Assembly (NCBI RefSeq): GCF_001039355.2
Contig: NW_019775802.1
Span: 62,001-126,000, forward strand
Source: Lingula anatina
Lineage: Eukaryota; Brachiopoda; Lingulata; Lingulida; Lingulidae
Reading direction: 5' to 3'
Length of the DNA: 64,000 nucleotides
Shown: positions 1-28,569 of the stretch, piece by piece
How the letters are laid out: every line of letters starts with the position of its first letter
Position numbering within the stretch: the stretch's first letter is position 1
The notes under the pieces: model-generated
Databases searched by the model: none
Told to the model about the DNA's origin: nothing
The model's input: the letters and a program-made list of their open reading frames with translations, nothing else
Program-made: the position numbers and the translations under genes

Positions 1-56
1 AAGGTCATCATCTGTTCTGGCTGCATAATCATACAATGCACGGACTACTTTCCCTC
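1..56 (-). CDS. SFK2 exon 2 (partial): start of SH3 domain of a second Src-family kinase
   Basis: Reading the minus strand from 56 to 1 gives, after a TTGTAG acceptor, a peptide containing ALYDYAARTDDDL, the RT-loop hallmark of Src-family SH3 domains. It enters in phase 1 (two bases complete a Gly codon), which matches the phase-1 donor of the upstream MGCVPGK exon at 2448. The exon and the rest of the kinase run off the left edge, so SH2 and kinase domains should lie further left. It is a different gene from SFK1 at 12729-28505, whose equivalent exon is at 23482-23578. Confidence 0.85.
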
Positions 57-140
57 CTACAACATATTTAGTAATGTTCCAATAAGTTTTAAAAATATAG
101 AAGATTTTTTGAAAAATAGACACAGTGGTATAAGCAGGTC

Positions 141-144
<4 letters not shown>

Positions 145-210
<66 letters not shown>
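145..210. repeat. (TA)n microsatellite
   Basis: About 65 bases of alternating TA lie in the SFK2 intron between the SH3 exon and the SH4/unique exon. Translation gives only a Tyr-Ile run, so this is not coding. The rest of this intron (57-2447) shows no exon that I recognise. Confidence 0.95.
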
Positions 211-212
<2 letters not shown>

Positions 213-2447
213 TCATATCCACAGGTCTATATATATAATCATGCTGGTGAAGGAAGTTATATCTACTGACACATGGTTATACTGCCTAATTACAAACTTG
301 TAGTGCCTGCCACGTCAAGATCACAAGAAAGGAAACATTTACAATTACACATTTTTTTCTGAATTTTGGCATTTCATAATGAGTTTTGAACAGACAATGT
401 TTTGTCATCAAATCTTAAAGCAGGAAAGTCACTTCATGTTGATTTTGAACTAGAATGTCACTGGTCCAAATATTTTGATGTGAGGAAAAAAATTACACAC
501 TCTGGCCTTAAAAACAGACTACTAGTAGGCATTTGCTAATTCGAGCCTCAAATTTGTGAGCACAAATATTAACTATTTCAGCCACAAATTAAGTACCCCC
601 CAAAAAAATTATTTGCCACAAGCCCACCATTTGATTAATAGTATTTGTGCTCCCAAATCTAGAATCAGACCTTAAAATGTTGTCCCCAGAGAGCATCGGT
701 ACCAACTTCAGGTCGTTAACCGTTAACACAAAGTATTGATTTAGTGATAAAATAATCATATGAAATACTTCTACCCCTGTTCAAATGGGTCCGTATCTTT
801 ATAATTTTAATTATAAATTGTTAAAACAATTTACAACCAGGAAGTAAACAAAACAACTAAATTCAAAGTGCAGTGACTGTCCATTTGGTGTTAAATGGGA
901 AACACTTCCAGTTAAGGCTGCTTTAATAACATACATAGTTTGGACTAACATGTGATAAAGAGAGAAAAGGTTATCTATGTTGCATAGAGACATCAGATAA
1001 GGAATGAAAAATTTCACTTGGCCCTTGTCCTATCAGAGAGGAAGTATGTATTTGGCTAGGAAGCTGAACCAGAGTTAAAACTTCCACAGCATGGAAGTTA
1101 AGAAATTTCTTAGCATGTGGCAAGGACAACCATAGTCTAATAAACTAAACCAATGCCAGTTTTGACTATTTGTTTATTAGTTTTTTTTAATCAAATTAAT
1201 GATTTTAATGATAGTTTTCATTTTTTAACATTAAAATTAAGTACTTTCAAGCTCTGTAAATCCTTATATTCAAATACCATACTGCTTGTTATGCAAATGA
1301 AGTAAAGAGGATGTCAGAGGCACATTTGTTTTGTAACGAAAGATCAAAAATAATTGGCAGTGAAAACAAATATAAGCATATGGCACCATTGAACAATAAC
1401 AGACAATACTTGTTTGTCAAGGAAAAGCTTCCTGGTTCTTGAGATTGAGCCAAAGAAAACATCCGTGATAAAGCATCATTGTATGTCTGCTCTACTTCAA
1501 ACACAATGTGTATGTGTACACATATATCTAGCATGTAAAAGACATATCTAGGCCCCAAAAGTTGCTATTTGAATCAAGTCAGAAACTGATCCAGGTATCA
1601 GCAAATATTTAGATTTAAAAAAGATAAAATTTATCATGACTATCAATTCATATTACAGACATAGTTCCTGTGGTCCTTTTTTCTCTTAATTACATAAGAT
1701 GAGGGTTGACAGATAATTTTTCATAGAAGCAACATGTGCTGTCAAATAATATAAAAAAATTTACATTTATCAGATGCAAAAAAAAGGAAAGAAAAGAAAG
1801 AGAAAAGACATCCATCTTGCATATCACAGAAGTAAAAAAAGTAATGGTGCTGGACATTCAAATTTCACCTCTGATTTGCAATGCATTGAAGATACACTTT
1901 GCAAAGGTTTGGTTTAAAAGATTTTTTGTCATTAATCAGAACATTAATTTTTTCAATAAAACTGATATCTGTTTCTAGTCTCATATGCTGGCGGGTAGTA
2001 TTGCCAGCTGTGTTTTAAGCTCAGTTGACTTTTATTAATGAGCTTCTGCCTAAAAAGCAGGAAGTGAATTTATGGAGAATTATTTTAAAAAGTCTCCTGT
2101 GATATTAAAACCTCCAAAAGTATAATGATACAGCTGTAAACACAGATATAACAATCAGTATCATAACATTTGATGTGAAAAGGCCTTTAAAACTGGATAA
2201 GTTTTATATGTAGATACATGTTACTAATAGTCAAGCACAAGATCATTTTGGAAGTCATCAAATTACTGATGGAAATAATATAAATAATAATGGCTCATTT
2301 TACTCGCTAACTTACAAATATAATTCAAAACACAACTTATAACTATTAACAAAGCCAACTGCTTACTAAGGAAAGAAGTGAATGGAAAAGACTTTCCCAT
2401 CAAAAGAAAAAAAAATATTGTGAGATGGTTTAATTATAATCACTCAC

Positions 2448-2652
2448 CCCCAGAGAAAGATCTGTTGACTTCTGGAGGCACTGAGACTTGGACCTCTGTG
2501 GGACTGACACCTCCAGCTTGGGAAGGATTGGTTGGATCCTTGGAATAGCGTGTGGGATCACTACGTGAGACTTCTGCAGACTGAGAGCCTTTACTGGCAG
2601 AGACATCCAATTCTGAAGCCGTCTTTTTGGGTTTTCCTGGTACACACCCCAT
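2448..2652 (-). CDS. SFK2 exon 1, copy A: SH4 and unique domain of a Src-family kinase
   Basis: The exon begins at an ATG giving MGCVPGKPKK. Gly2 is a predicted myristoylation site, Cys3 a palmitoylation site, and Lys7/9/10 supply the basic SH4 patch that binds the inner plasma membrane. The remaining ~58 residues are Ser/Pro-rich and low in hydrophobics, as in SFK unique regions. The exon ends after 68 codons plus one base at a GTGAGT donor (phase 1), compatible with the SH3 exon at 1-56. Upstream on the minus strand a TTTCTTTTCTAG acceptor ends at 2791, so the 5' UTR part of this exon is probably 2653-2790. It lies head-to-tail behind SFK1, suggesting a tandem SFK pair. Confidence 0.85.
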
Positions 2653-3753
2653 TTTTTTAAAAAGTGTTAGCCCATATATATGGCAATATAATAATCTAGT
2701 AATTCCTTCTCTTCTTTATATCACTGTGGTTATTGGTATCTTTGGACTCATGTATGTTCCTTCTAAATTCTCTTTCACAGGGAGGGTAACCTAGAAAAGA
2801 AATGACAGAATGAATAGTATATATATACATGAAATTCTGTGCAATTTAATAACCGCTTCTTTTAAAAACATCTTCATATATTGTCCTCATATAAATTATG
2901 AAGATAACATCTGCCCTACCTTATATTCATATTCTCTGTGATCTAATACACTATATGCACCACAATGATACATGTCAGGTTTTATTACATTGATTACATA
3001 ATTCAACAGCCCTCCTGTGACTTTTCAGAATGGATTACTGTACATGCTAGCTTCTCATATATACTACAGTAGTACCATTTCCATGCAGTAAGTGCTAATG
3101 CTAGCCATGGAGCAAAACATTTTCTATCCACAATGGTAGGTCTAATACAGTAATATCTAGCTCATTGGACCAACCAAGAAAAGCACCAAGAGATGATTCA
3201 ATTATCAAATGGAAATAAAATATATATTTAGTCTACATATATATATACATTGTATTGAGTGGAATATATAATATATGTACTAGTAATTAACGCCATTTTT
3301 CAATCAACAAAAATGTTAGGCATTTAATTGAAATTGTGCCAATTAAAACTTGGAATTTTGTTGCCTTAAAAAAATCTGGAAAGGGTATACAGTGTATGTA
3401 CCAGGTATCCACTGATTTCCCAGTTTTCACGAAATGATTAATTTCTATTGCATCAATTGATTATTAAAACACTTTCTAGTAAAACTGAAAACAAGCGATG
3501 TTGAATAGTGCTAACTTGAATATATATATATACACTCATTTTCTATGTACCTTAAATATGTAACTGCTGTAAATGGTCAGTGACTACATTCTTTTTAGTT
3601 CATCTTCAAAAGTTGGTTAACTTGTGAAAAGCTTGTAAGAGAACATCTATAACGTTAAAGTTGAAAGTTGATAAATCAGACAAAAAGTTATCATAATGCT
3701 TATCTTATACACTATAAAATACCTCAAACGTCCCAACTATCGTATATACTCAC

Positions 3754-3860
3754 CTAGACGTCGTACCGGACATGTTCAAGGACGCAGGAGATGGTTAGAA
3801 GACGACAGTACATTTGCCCGAAACTTTCCCGTGAAGCAGAACCAGGAAGTATCAACACAT
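3754..3860 (-). other. Possible 5' non-coding exon of SFK2, copy A
   Basis: On the minus strand, CTAG followed by a strong GTGAGT donor occurs at 3754, in a stretch richer in CG than its surroundings (about 3735-3880). This is ~960 bases upstream of the acceptor at 2791. The same sequence is kept in copy B with its donor at 8893. I infer a leader exon. The 5' limit is not defined by the sequence and the end I give is approximate. Confidence 0.3.
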
Positions 3861-4494
3861 AGCCGCACAAAACTGATTTATGCGCCACCTATCCTAACAT
3901 AAGGGAGCAATAATTAATCAAGTAACACAGAGCACTAGCTCAGCAATACAACGTCTTGTAATCTAAACTGTGAATTCTTTCTGATGTATACGTAGGTAAT
4001 AGATCTATGTTATTACGAATTCTTACAGACAATTCTAATTGTGTCTATTTATTGCCTATTTTTCTTCAACAAAGTAACGTCGGCGTGTCTCGCTCCCTGG
4101 CGGTCGCAATACAAATAGTGAAAGGAAGTAAAAAGGGGAGATCGAGGGAGTCAAAATAAAATTTTAATACTTATAACATTTAAGCCTACTGTATTTTTAT
4201 TTACTTTGATGTTCATTAATAATATACATGTATACAACATAGAGGACAGAAAAGCACCTATGTATTAATTAATTTTTTTTTCTGGAAATTTACGACCTCC
4301 AAACCACAAAAATGCGAGTGATAAGTGTGCTCGCGCTTCAAATATTTCGAACTTTGAAAATTGATCAATAATGTGTTCGAGTGAATTTTGCCACCCAGAA
4401 ACATAAAATCTAAAATAAGAAAGAAAAACAAATGAACATATTTGGTGTGTCTGAAAAATACTGTACTTGGAATATGAGCACTCGTCGAAATTAA

Positions 4495-4668
4495 GGGGCC
4501 GTAGCGATAGTCCGAAGGTTCAATAGTCCGAAGGTTCATTGGTCCGAATGTTCACTATAGAACCTTCGGACCAATGAACCCTTGATTAAAAAATCGATGA
4601 AAATGTTACCACTTTTCGGACCAATGAACCTTCGGACCAATGAACCTTCGGACTATCGAGACGCCCCC
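4495..4668. mobile_element. MITE-like DNA element, 174 bp, present only in copy A
   Basis: The segment begins GGGGCCGTAGCGATAG and ends with the near-reverse complement (CTATCGAGACGCCCCC), giving terminal inverted repeats. It is flanked by direct repeats GAAATTAA at 4487-4494 and 4669-4676. Copy B has a single GAAATTAA at the matching place (~9632), a clean empty site. The interior repeats GTCCGAAGGTTCAT in both orientations, so one strand can fold into a long hairpin. An 8 bp target duplication (9 if the preceding C is counted) suits a hAT-like, or less likely Mutator-like, non-autonomous element. There is no coding capacity. Confidence 0.85.
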
Positions 4669-5462
4669 GAAATTAATGTCTTAGTGATGCACAAATATTT
4701 TTTGCACAGCAAAAGCAATAGTTTAGACTACATCATTATATGCAAACGCTTTTTTTTCACATGAAACATGGCTAGTTTCAGCACGATAAAAAGTGACAAG
4801 TATTGATGACATGGCACTTTTTTCCTATCACTTCATCAGAAAAGAGACATCTTGTCATCCTTCAAGTAATCTCAGTTATGATCTATGTGATGTTACAATC
4901 CAGATTAATCAAACATTGTGCTATGGCTTATAAATTTGGGTGACAATATATGAGTAAGAAGGGCCCTCTGCAGGGACATCTAAAATCATTCTAAACTCAG
5001 TTTCAAAACAAATTTCAATTTCTTTTTAATTTTTTTAAATTTTTTAATTTTTTTATTAATTAATTAATTTTTTTTTTTTTGTCATTAGACTTGGCATTAC
5101 ATATACAAACAGTGATTCTTAAATTTCATCTAGTTATATGACCTTCATCTATTGGTGAATAATCCAGGATATCAAAAATATATTTGTTCCTCCTACTGCT
5201 ATTAAAAACTTTCAATAAAAGCCAGTCAATGTATTTTGGAGTTAAATCTGGAAAGATAAACAAAAGGACAGCTTGCATTTAAATAATGATGTGGTCTAGG
5301 GAAGAGACCAGAATCTTGACTGTATGAGTATACAATGTTCCTGAATAATATGTTTATCCTGTATAGAAGAGTATGTACAATAATACTTTGCATCTATTTA
5401 TTACTTTGAACATAAAAACATAAGACAGTTTCATGCATGTGTCTGCANTTGGTAAAAGTGCA

Positions 5463-5502
5463 CGGCGACGGCGACGACGGCGACGGCGACGACAGACGCA
5501 GA
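5463..5502. repeat. GACGGC/GACGAC short tandem repeat at a contig join
   Basis: A GC-rich run of GGCGAC and GACGAC units lies just after the single N at 5448 and before copy B of the duplication. It stands out sharply from the ~35% GC background. The sequence 5449-5550 is not found in the other copy. Confidence 0.8.
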
Positions 5503-5550
5503 TGATGGCTATATGTACAGACACATCTGTGTCTGTACATAAAAAATTGC

Positions 5551-8500
5551 TCACTCTGGCCTTAATTACAGATTAGGCCTTTGCTAATTCGAGCCTCAGA
5601 TTTGTGAGCACAGATATTAACTATTTCAGCCACAAATTAAGTACCCGTAAAATAAAATTAGTTGCCACAAGCCCACCACTTGATTAATTAATTAATTATA
5701 CATTTGTGCTCCCAAATCTAGAATCTGACCCTAAAACATTGTCCCCAGAGAGCAACGGTACCAACTTCAGGTCGTTAACTGTTAACACAAAGTATTGATT
5801 TAGTGATAAAATAATCATATGAAATACTTCTACCCCTGTTCAAATGGGTCCGTATCTTTATAATTTTAATTATAAATTGTTAAAACAATTTACAACCAGG
5901 AAGTAAACAAAACAACTTAATTCAAGGTGCAGTGACTGTCCATTTGGTGTTAAGTAGGAAACATTTCCAGTTAAGGCTGCTTTAATAACATACATAGTTT
6001 GGACTAACATGTGATAAAGAGAGAAAAGGTTATCTATGTTGCATAGAGACAGCAGATAAGGAATGAAAAATTTCACTTGGCCCTTGTCCTATCAGAGAGG
6101 AAGTATGTATTTGCCTAGGAAGCTGAACCAGAGTTATAACTTCCACAGCATGGAAGTTCAGAAATTTCTTAGCATGTGGCAAGGACAACCATAGTCTAAT
6201 AAACTAAACCAATGCCAGTTTTGACTATTTGCTTATTAGTTTTTTTTAATCAAATTAATGATTTTAATGATAGTTTTCATTTTTTAACATTAAAATTAAG
6301 TACTTTCAAGCTCTGTAAATCCTTATATTCAAATACCATACTGCTTGTTATGCAAATGAAGTCAAGAGGATGTCAAAGGCACATTTGTTTTGTAATGAAA
6401 GATCAAAAATATTTGGCAGTGAAAACAAATATAAGCATATTATACCATTTAACAATAACAGACAATACTTGTTTGTCAAGGAAAAGCTTCCTGGTTCTTG
6501 AGATTGAGCCAAAGAAAACATCCGTGATAAAGCATCATTGTATGTCTGCTCTACTTCAATCACATTGTGTATGTGAACACATATATCTAGCATGTAAAAG
6601 ACAAATCTAGGCTCCAAAAGTTGCTATTTGAATCAAATCAGCAACTGATCCAGGTATCAGCAAATATTTAGATTTAAAAAAGATAAAATTCATCATGACT
6701 ATCAATTTATATTACAGACATAGTTCCTGTGGTCCTTTTTTCTCTTAATTACATAAGATGAGGGTTGACAGATAATTTTTCATAGAAGCAACATGTGCTG
6801 TCAAATAATATAAAAAAATATACATTTATCAGATGCAAAAAAAAAAGGAAAGAAAAGAAAGAGAAAGACATCCAGCTTGCACATCACAGAAGTAAGAAAA
6901 GTAATGGTGCTGGACATTCAAATTTCACTTCTGATTTGCAATGCACTGAAGATACATTTTGCAAAAGTTTGGTTTAAAAGATTTTTGTCAGTAATCAGAA
7001 CATTAATTTTTTCAATATAACTGATATCTGTTTTGTGAACATTAAGTTTTCTAGTCTCATATGCTGGCGGGTAGTATTGCCAGCTGTGTTTTAAGCTCAG
7101 TTGACTTTTATTAATGAGCTTCTGCCTAAAAAGCAGGAAGTGAATTTATGGAGAATTATTTTAAAAAGTCTCCTGTAATATTAAAACCTCCAAAAGTATA
7201 ATGATACAGCTGTAAACAAAGATATAACAATCGGTATCATAACATTTGATGTCAAAAGGCCTTTTAAACTGGATAAGTTTTTATATGTAGCTACATGTTA
7301 CTAATAGTCAAGCACAAGATCATTTTGGAAGTCATCAAATTACTGATAGAAATAATATAAATAATAATGGCTCATTTTACTCGATAACTTACAAATATAA
7401 TTCAAAACACAACTTATAACTATTAACAAAGCCAACTGCTTATCTAAGGAAAGAATTGAATGGAAAAGACTTCCCCATCAAAAGAAAAAAAAAGATAGTG
7501 AGATGGTTTAATTATAATCACTCACCCCCAGAGAAAGATCTGTTGACTTCTGGAGGCACTGAGACTTGGACCTCTGTGGGACTGACACCTCCAGCTTGGG
7601 AAGGATTGGTTGGATCCTTGGAATAGCGTGTGGGATCACTACGTGAGACTTCTGCAGACTGAGAGCCCTTACTGGCAGAGACATCCAATTCTGAAGCCGT
7701 CTTTTTGGGTTTTCCTGGTACACACCCCATTTTTTTTAAAAGTGTTAGCCCATATATATGGCAATATAATAATCTAGTAATTCCTTCTCTTTTTTATATC
7801 ACTGTGGTTATTGGTATCTTTAGACTCATGTATGTTCCTTCTAAATTCTCTTTCACAGGGAGGGTAACCTAGAAAAGAAATGAGAGAATGAATAGTATAT
7901 ATATATAGTACATATAGTACAATTCTCCATAAATATATATATATACAGTACATGAAATTCTGTGCAATTTAATAATCGCTTCTTTTAAAAACATCTTCAT
8001 ATATTGTCCTCATATAAATTATGAAGATAACATCTGCCCTACCTTATATTCATATTCTCTGTGATCTAATACACTACTAGTATATGCACCACAATGATAC
8101 ATGTCAGGTTTTATTACATTGATTACATAATTCAACAGCCCTCCTGTGACTTTTCAGAATGAATTACTGTACATGCTAGCTTCTCATATACTACATGTAG
8201 TACCACTTCCATGCAGTAAGTGCTAATGCTAGCCATGGAGCAAAAACATTTTCTTTCCACAATGGTAGGTCTAATACAGTAATATCTAGCTCATTGGGCC
8301 AAACAAGAAAAGCGCCAAGAGATGATTCAATTATCAAATGTAAATAAAATATATATTTAGTCAACATATATACATTGTATTAAGTGGAATACTGTATACT
8401 GTATACTGTAATATATGTACTAGTAATTAACGCCATTTTCAATCAACAAAAATGTTAGGCATTTAATTGAAATTGTGCCAATTAAAACTTGGAATTTTGT

Positions 8501-10030
8501 TGCCATAAAAAAATCTGGAAAGGGTATATGTACCAGGTATCCACTGACTTCCCAGTTTTCACGAAATGATTTATTTCTATCGCATCAATTAATTATTAAA
8601 ACACTTTCTAGTAAAACTGAAAACAATTAAGCGATGTTAGAATAGTGCTAACTTGAATATATATATATATACACTCATTTTCTATGTACCTTAAATATGT
8701 AACTGCTGTAAATGGTCAGTGACTACATTCTTTTTAGTTCATCTTCAAAAGTTGGTTAACTTGTGAAAAGTTTGTAAGAGAACATCTATAACGTTAAAGT
8801 TGAAAGTTGATAAATCAGACAAAAAGTTATCATAATGCTTATCTTATACACTATAAAATACCTCAAACGTCCCAACTATCGTATATACTCACCTAGACGT
8901 CGTACCGGACATGTTCAAGGACGCAGGAGATGGTTAGAAGACGACAGTACATTTGCCCGAAACTTTCCCGTGAAGCAGAACCAGGAAGTATCAACACATA
9001 GCCGCACAAAATTGATTTATGCGCCACCTATCCTAACATAAGGGAGCAATAATTAATCAAGTAACACAGAGCACTTGCTCACCAATACAACGTCTTGTAA
9101 TCTAAACTGTGAATTCTTTCTGATGTATACGTAGGTAATAGATCTATGTTATTACGAATTCTTACAGACAATTCTAATTGTGTCTATTTATTGACTATTT
9201 TTCTTCAACAAAGTAACGTCGGCGTGTCTCGCTCCCTGGCGGTCCCAATACAAATAGTGAAAGGAAGTAAAAAGGGGAGATCGAGGGAGTCAAAATAAAA
9301 TTTTAATACTTATAACATTTAAGCCTACTGTATTTTTATTTACTTTGATGTTCATTAATAATATACATGTATACAACATAGAGGACAGAAAAGCACCTAA
9401 GTATTAATTAATTTATTTTTTTCTGGAAATTTACGACCTCCAAACCACAAAAATGCGAGTGATAAGTGTGCTCGCGCTTCAAATATTTCGAACTTTGAAA
9501 ATTGATCAATAATGTGTTCGAGTGAATTTTGCCACCCAGAAACATAAAATCTAAAATAAGAAAGAAAAACAAATGAACATATTTGGTGTGTCTGAAAAAT
9601 ACTGTACTTGGAATATGAGCACTTGTCGAAATTAATGTTTTAGTGATGCCCAAATATTTTTTGCACAGCAAAAGCAATAGTTTAGACTACATCATTATAT
9701 GCAAACGCTTTTTTTTTCACATGAAACATGGCTAGTTTCAGCACGATAAAAAGTGACAAGTATTGATGACATGGCACTTTTTTCCTATCACTTCATCAGA
9801 AAAGAGACATCTTGTCATCCTTCAAGTAATCTCAGTTATTATCTATGTGATGTTACAATCCAGATTAATCAAACATTGTGCTATGGCTTATAAATTTGGG
9901 TGACAATATATGAGTAAGAAGGGCCCTCTGCAGGGACATCTAAAATCATTCTAAACTCAGTTTCAAAACAAATTTCAATTTTTTTTTAATTTTTTTTAAT
10001 TTTTTAATTTTTTTATTAATTAATTAATTT

Positions 10031-10065
<35 letters not shown>

Positions 10066-10407
10066 TCATTAGACTTGGCATTACATACACAAACAGTGAT
10101 TCTTAAATTTCATCTAGTTATATGACCTTCATCTATTGGTGAATAATCCAGGATATCAAAAAGGTATTTGTTCCTCCTACTGCTATTAAAAACTTTCAAT
10201 AAAAGCCAGTCAATGTATTTTGGAGTTAAATCTGGAAAGATAAACAAATGATGTGGTCTAGGGAAGAGACCAGAAACTTGACTGTATGAGTATACAATGT
10301 TCCTGAATAATATGTTTATCCTGTATAGAAGAGTATGTACAATAATACTTTGCATCTATTTATTACTTTGAACATAAAAACATAAGACAGTTTCATGCAT
10401 GTGTCTG
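5551..10407. repeat. ~5 kb duplicated segment, copy B (SFK2 5' region)
   Basis: This is the counterpart of 497-5447. It lacks the MITE but has private small insertions, for example ~50 bp near 7903-7950 and a longer T run at 10031-10064. After 10407 the sequence becomes unique. Homology runs through exon 1, the putative leader exon and upstream DNA. Confidence 0.9.
7526..7730 (-). CDS. SFK2 exon 1, copy B: SH4 and unique domain
   Basis: This exon encodes the same MGCVPGK-starting SH4/unique peptide as 2448-2652, has the same length (205 bases), and keeps the GTGAGT donor and phase 1. No SH3 exon follows before copy A begins, so it either represents the second allele or, if the tandem arrangement is real, a second promoter/first exon that could splice to the exon at 1-56. 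The matching leader-exon donor is at 8893. Confidence 0.8.
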
Positions 10408-12728
10408 TATACTGTAAGACCACAATCAAATTTTCAAAATATGCAATTTACAAAAAAATTTTTCTTTTACATAGAAACATGAAAAATCAAAACAGCTCGG
10501 ATAGGATTTCTCAATGAATAAAGCTGCAGCTAATTTAGGATTTATGAACAGTTCCAATTGCACTTGGTGAAAACAGAAATGACTTTTACAAACAATGATA
10601 AGAAAGCTTACAAGAAACTAATTTCTTGAGCCCTCTCCATTCCAACCTACTTGCGTAAAATCAATACTACAAGTACATGTATCTGTATATTTAACATAAA
10701 TATACAATAAAATTATACCAACTGCAGCAAAATAAGTAATTTTGACAATGCTGACGGACAGTGTTACTTTCTAGACACTTCAATTCACAATGCCACATTT
10801 ACACAGAAGTAAGTACTGCCAGCACGCTGCAGAGCAGCACAAGAACTACTCCATCTCCACTGCAATCTTTCTTAATTGTACCACAAATTACCACTAAAAA
10901 CTCCGTAAGTTATTTGTACCAAACAAACACACAAATGGTCCACAATACAGAAAACAAAATTCACAGATACTACATTAGCTATAACAAAAATGTGTATGTT
11001 CAGCCAGTGTTAAAGCAATGGCTTATCCAGGTGATAGTCCAGTTTGCTATTAAGAAGTTTTGGACAGACAGTTTCCTCACACACTCCTGTCTTCAGGACA
11101 ACACACACAGAAGTGCAATACAATGTTGAAGATTTTTTGTGAGGCATTAACAAAACATATTCCATGTAAATATATGTATATGCAATGTTAAAGTGTCACT
11201 TTTGTACAATGCATTACAAATACTAACAAACATTACAAGTGGATAATATTGTTTATAATATATAAAATATATAAGAAATGATATAGATATATGTTTATAC
11301 ATAGGTAACTAAATGTCAATATTCTCTCAACATTTTACTCAAGCAGAGTTCATAAAATTTATTATGTACAAAATACTATACAAAAGCTTTAAGTAGAAAG
11401 AAATACACAGTTCAAATCAGTGGATACAGGATGTAAATATGATACAACTATCCCTACTTGCCTTCATTATTCCTGTTGGCATTCTATCAAATCTATTTTG
11501 TCAATGTTATATAAAAACATGCATTCTTGTACTTCTTACTGTTTGCTATTATGCATAAATGCAAAGAAAAACTGCTCTGTTATCCCTACAGCGCACCTTT
11601 AGAAAACCGTGCCTTATGTACCACAGAAATAACAGTTGCCTTATATCAGTTTTGGGAAACCTCTATCACTGTTTCTAGCATACCAAATAAGAATTATAAG
11701 GCTGCTTTTAACTTCTGAAAGTTCAGCAAAATGTGGACTGTTTTTATCAAAATAACAACAAACATTTAAAATCTGGCATCTCCAAAACTTTTATCTGAAA
11801 CATGTGGAAAGAACACAAATAATGCCTTGCTTTTAAATTTAATCCAGCTGCATTTGCACGTTAAATGATTTATTTTACCAAATTTATGTGAAAAGTTACA
11901 AGTAACTACTAAAGATAGGGTTTAGCTTTCATTTTCAATGCATTGAACATGAAATGAAACTAACATTCAAGCAACATCAGAGCGGTTACCGTAATAATAT
12001 ATAATCTTAGAAAGAATTTTACATTTTGAAAGCTCACTCAAATGCAATTAACCCGTTCTTCAAAGCAATTACTCACAAGCTATTTATACAGATAAAGGGG
12101 GCAATTTACTGGCACCAAGGTTTAAACAGATTTTGATTGCCTTTATTAAACATTTGCTTCACTCCCAATATCAATGTAGTCTTCCCATTAATGGAGTCTT
12201 TTCCAATCATTCAAGACCCTTTATCCAAACACATTTTAATGTTCTTTAGATAGATGAAATTTTTAAAAAGCCATTTTAAGACCCTGCGCCAAACTTAAAT
12301 GCTAGTTGTACCCTATGCAGTTTAAATTGCTTTAAGCATGGCAATTCATGTAATATGTATCATGTTTATCAATAACAAAATTGATGTATTTTGATAAAAA
12401 GACCTGCCTCTTTTGCCACTTCAAATGACCACAGGATACTCAAAACAATATCAATAAATTATGAATTTATTTGTCTCAAGTAGCAAAACTTCAATGGGAT
12501 ACCTCAGAAAATCATGGTGTTCCTCATTTGTCTAAACTCCAAATGGTTATTAATTGAATATTGTATTGTGAATGCAATAATTGTAATTGTTCAGCAATGC
12601 ATTGTACAGAGGCAAAACACATGCAAGGCAAGTTTTCACAACTGTCAAGACAGGGTATAACACACATTACATGTCATTTAGTGGTATTTGCTTACCACAG
12701 TCAGCAATAAAGGCATATTGACTACTAT
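10408..12728. other. Region between SFK2 copy B and the last SFK1 exon; probable SFK1 3' UTR
   Basis: There are no splice-flanked exons or conserved peptides here. It is AT-rich with short open frames only. Minus-strand AATAAA-type signals occur, for example the TTTATT at about 11870 on the plus strand. The part next to 12729 is likely the 3' UTR of the SFK1 isoform ending in exon 10b. Nothing else was recognised. Confidence 0.5.
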
Positions 12729-28505
<15,777 letters not shown>

Positions 28506-28569
28506 GATTCTCCTACCATACACGTATATATTATATAGAGATGAAAATATCTGCAACTACTCGGTAGCC

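Larger units (their letters stand above)
497..5447. repeat. ~5 kb duplicated segment, copy A (SFK2 5' region)
   Basis: This block is repeated at 5551-10407 with a few percent substitutions and many small indels. It carries the SH4/unique exon of SFK2, its probable 5' UTR exon and upstream DNA. It stops exactly at the single N at 5448. The SH4 exons of the two copies encode the same protein and differ by one synonymous change that I noticed (an AAA/AAG lysine codon). Copy A alone contains a MITE at 4495-4668. Unmerged haplotypes are the simplest explanation; a recent tandem duplication is the alternative. Confidence 0.9.

Noticed and set aside
109-303. 64-codon frame with a Tyr-Ile run
   Set aside because: It is the translation of the (TA)n microsatellite.
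1289-1558. Minus-strand 89-codon frame, repeated at 6348-6617
   Set aside because: Substitutions between the two copies change many residues, there is no splice or promoter context, and it lies in the SFK2 intron/upstream duplicate. The repetition comes from the segment duplication.
3696-3902. Plus-strand 68-codon frame conserved between copies A and B
   Set aside because: Conservation is explained by the whole segment being duplicated. The same DNA has a better reading as a minus-strand leader exon with a GTGAGT donor.
5354-5554. Frame with a poly-Arg run
   Set aside because: It reads through the GACGGC short tandem repeat and an N base; not a gene.
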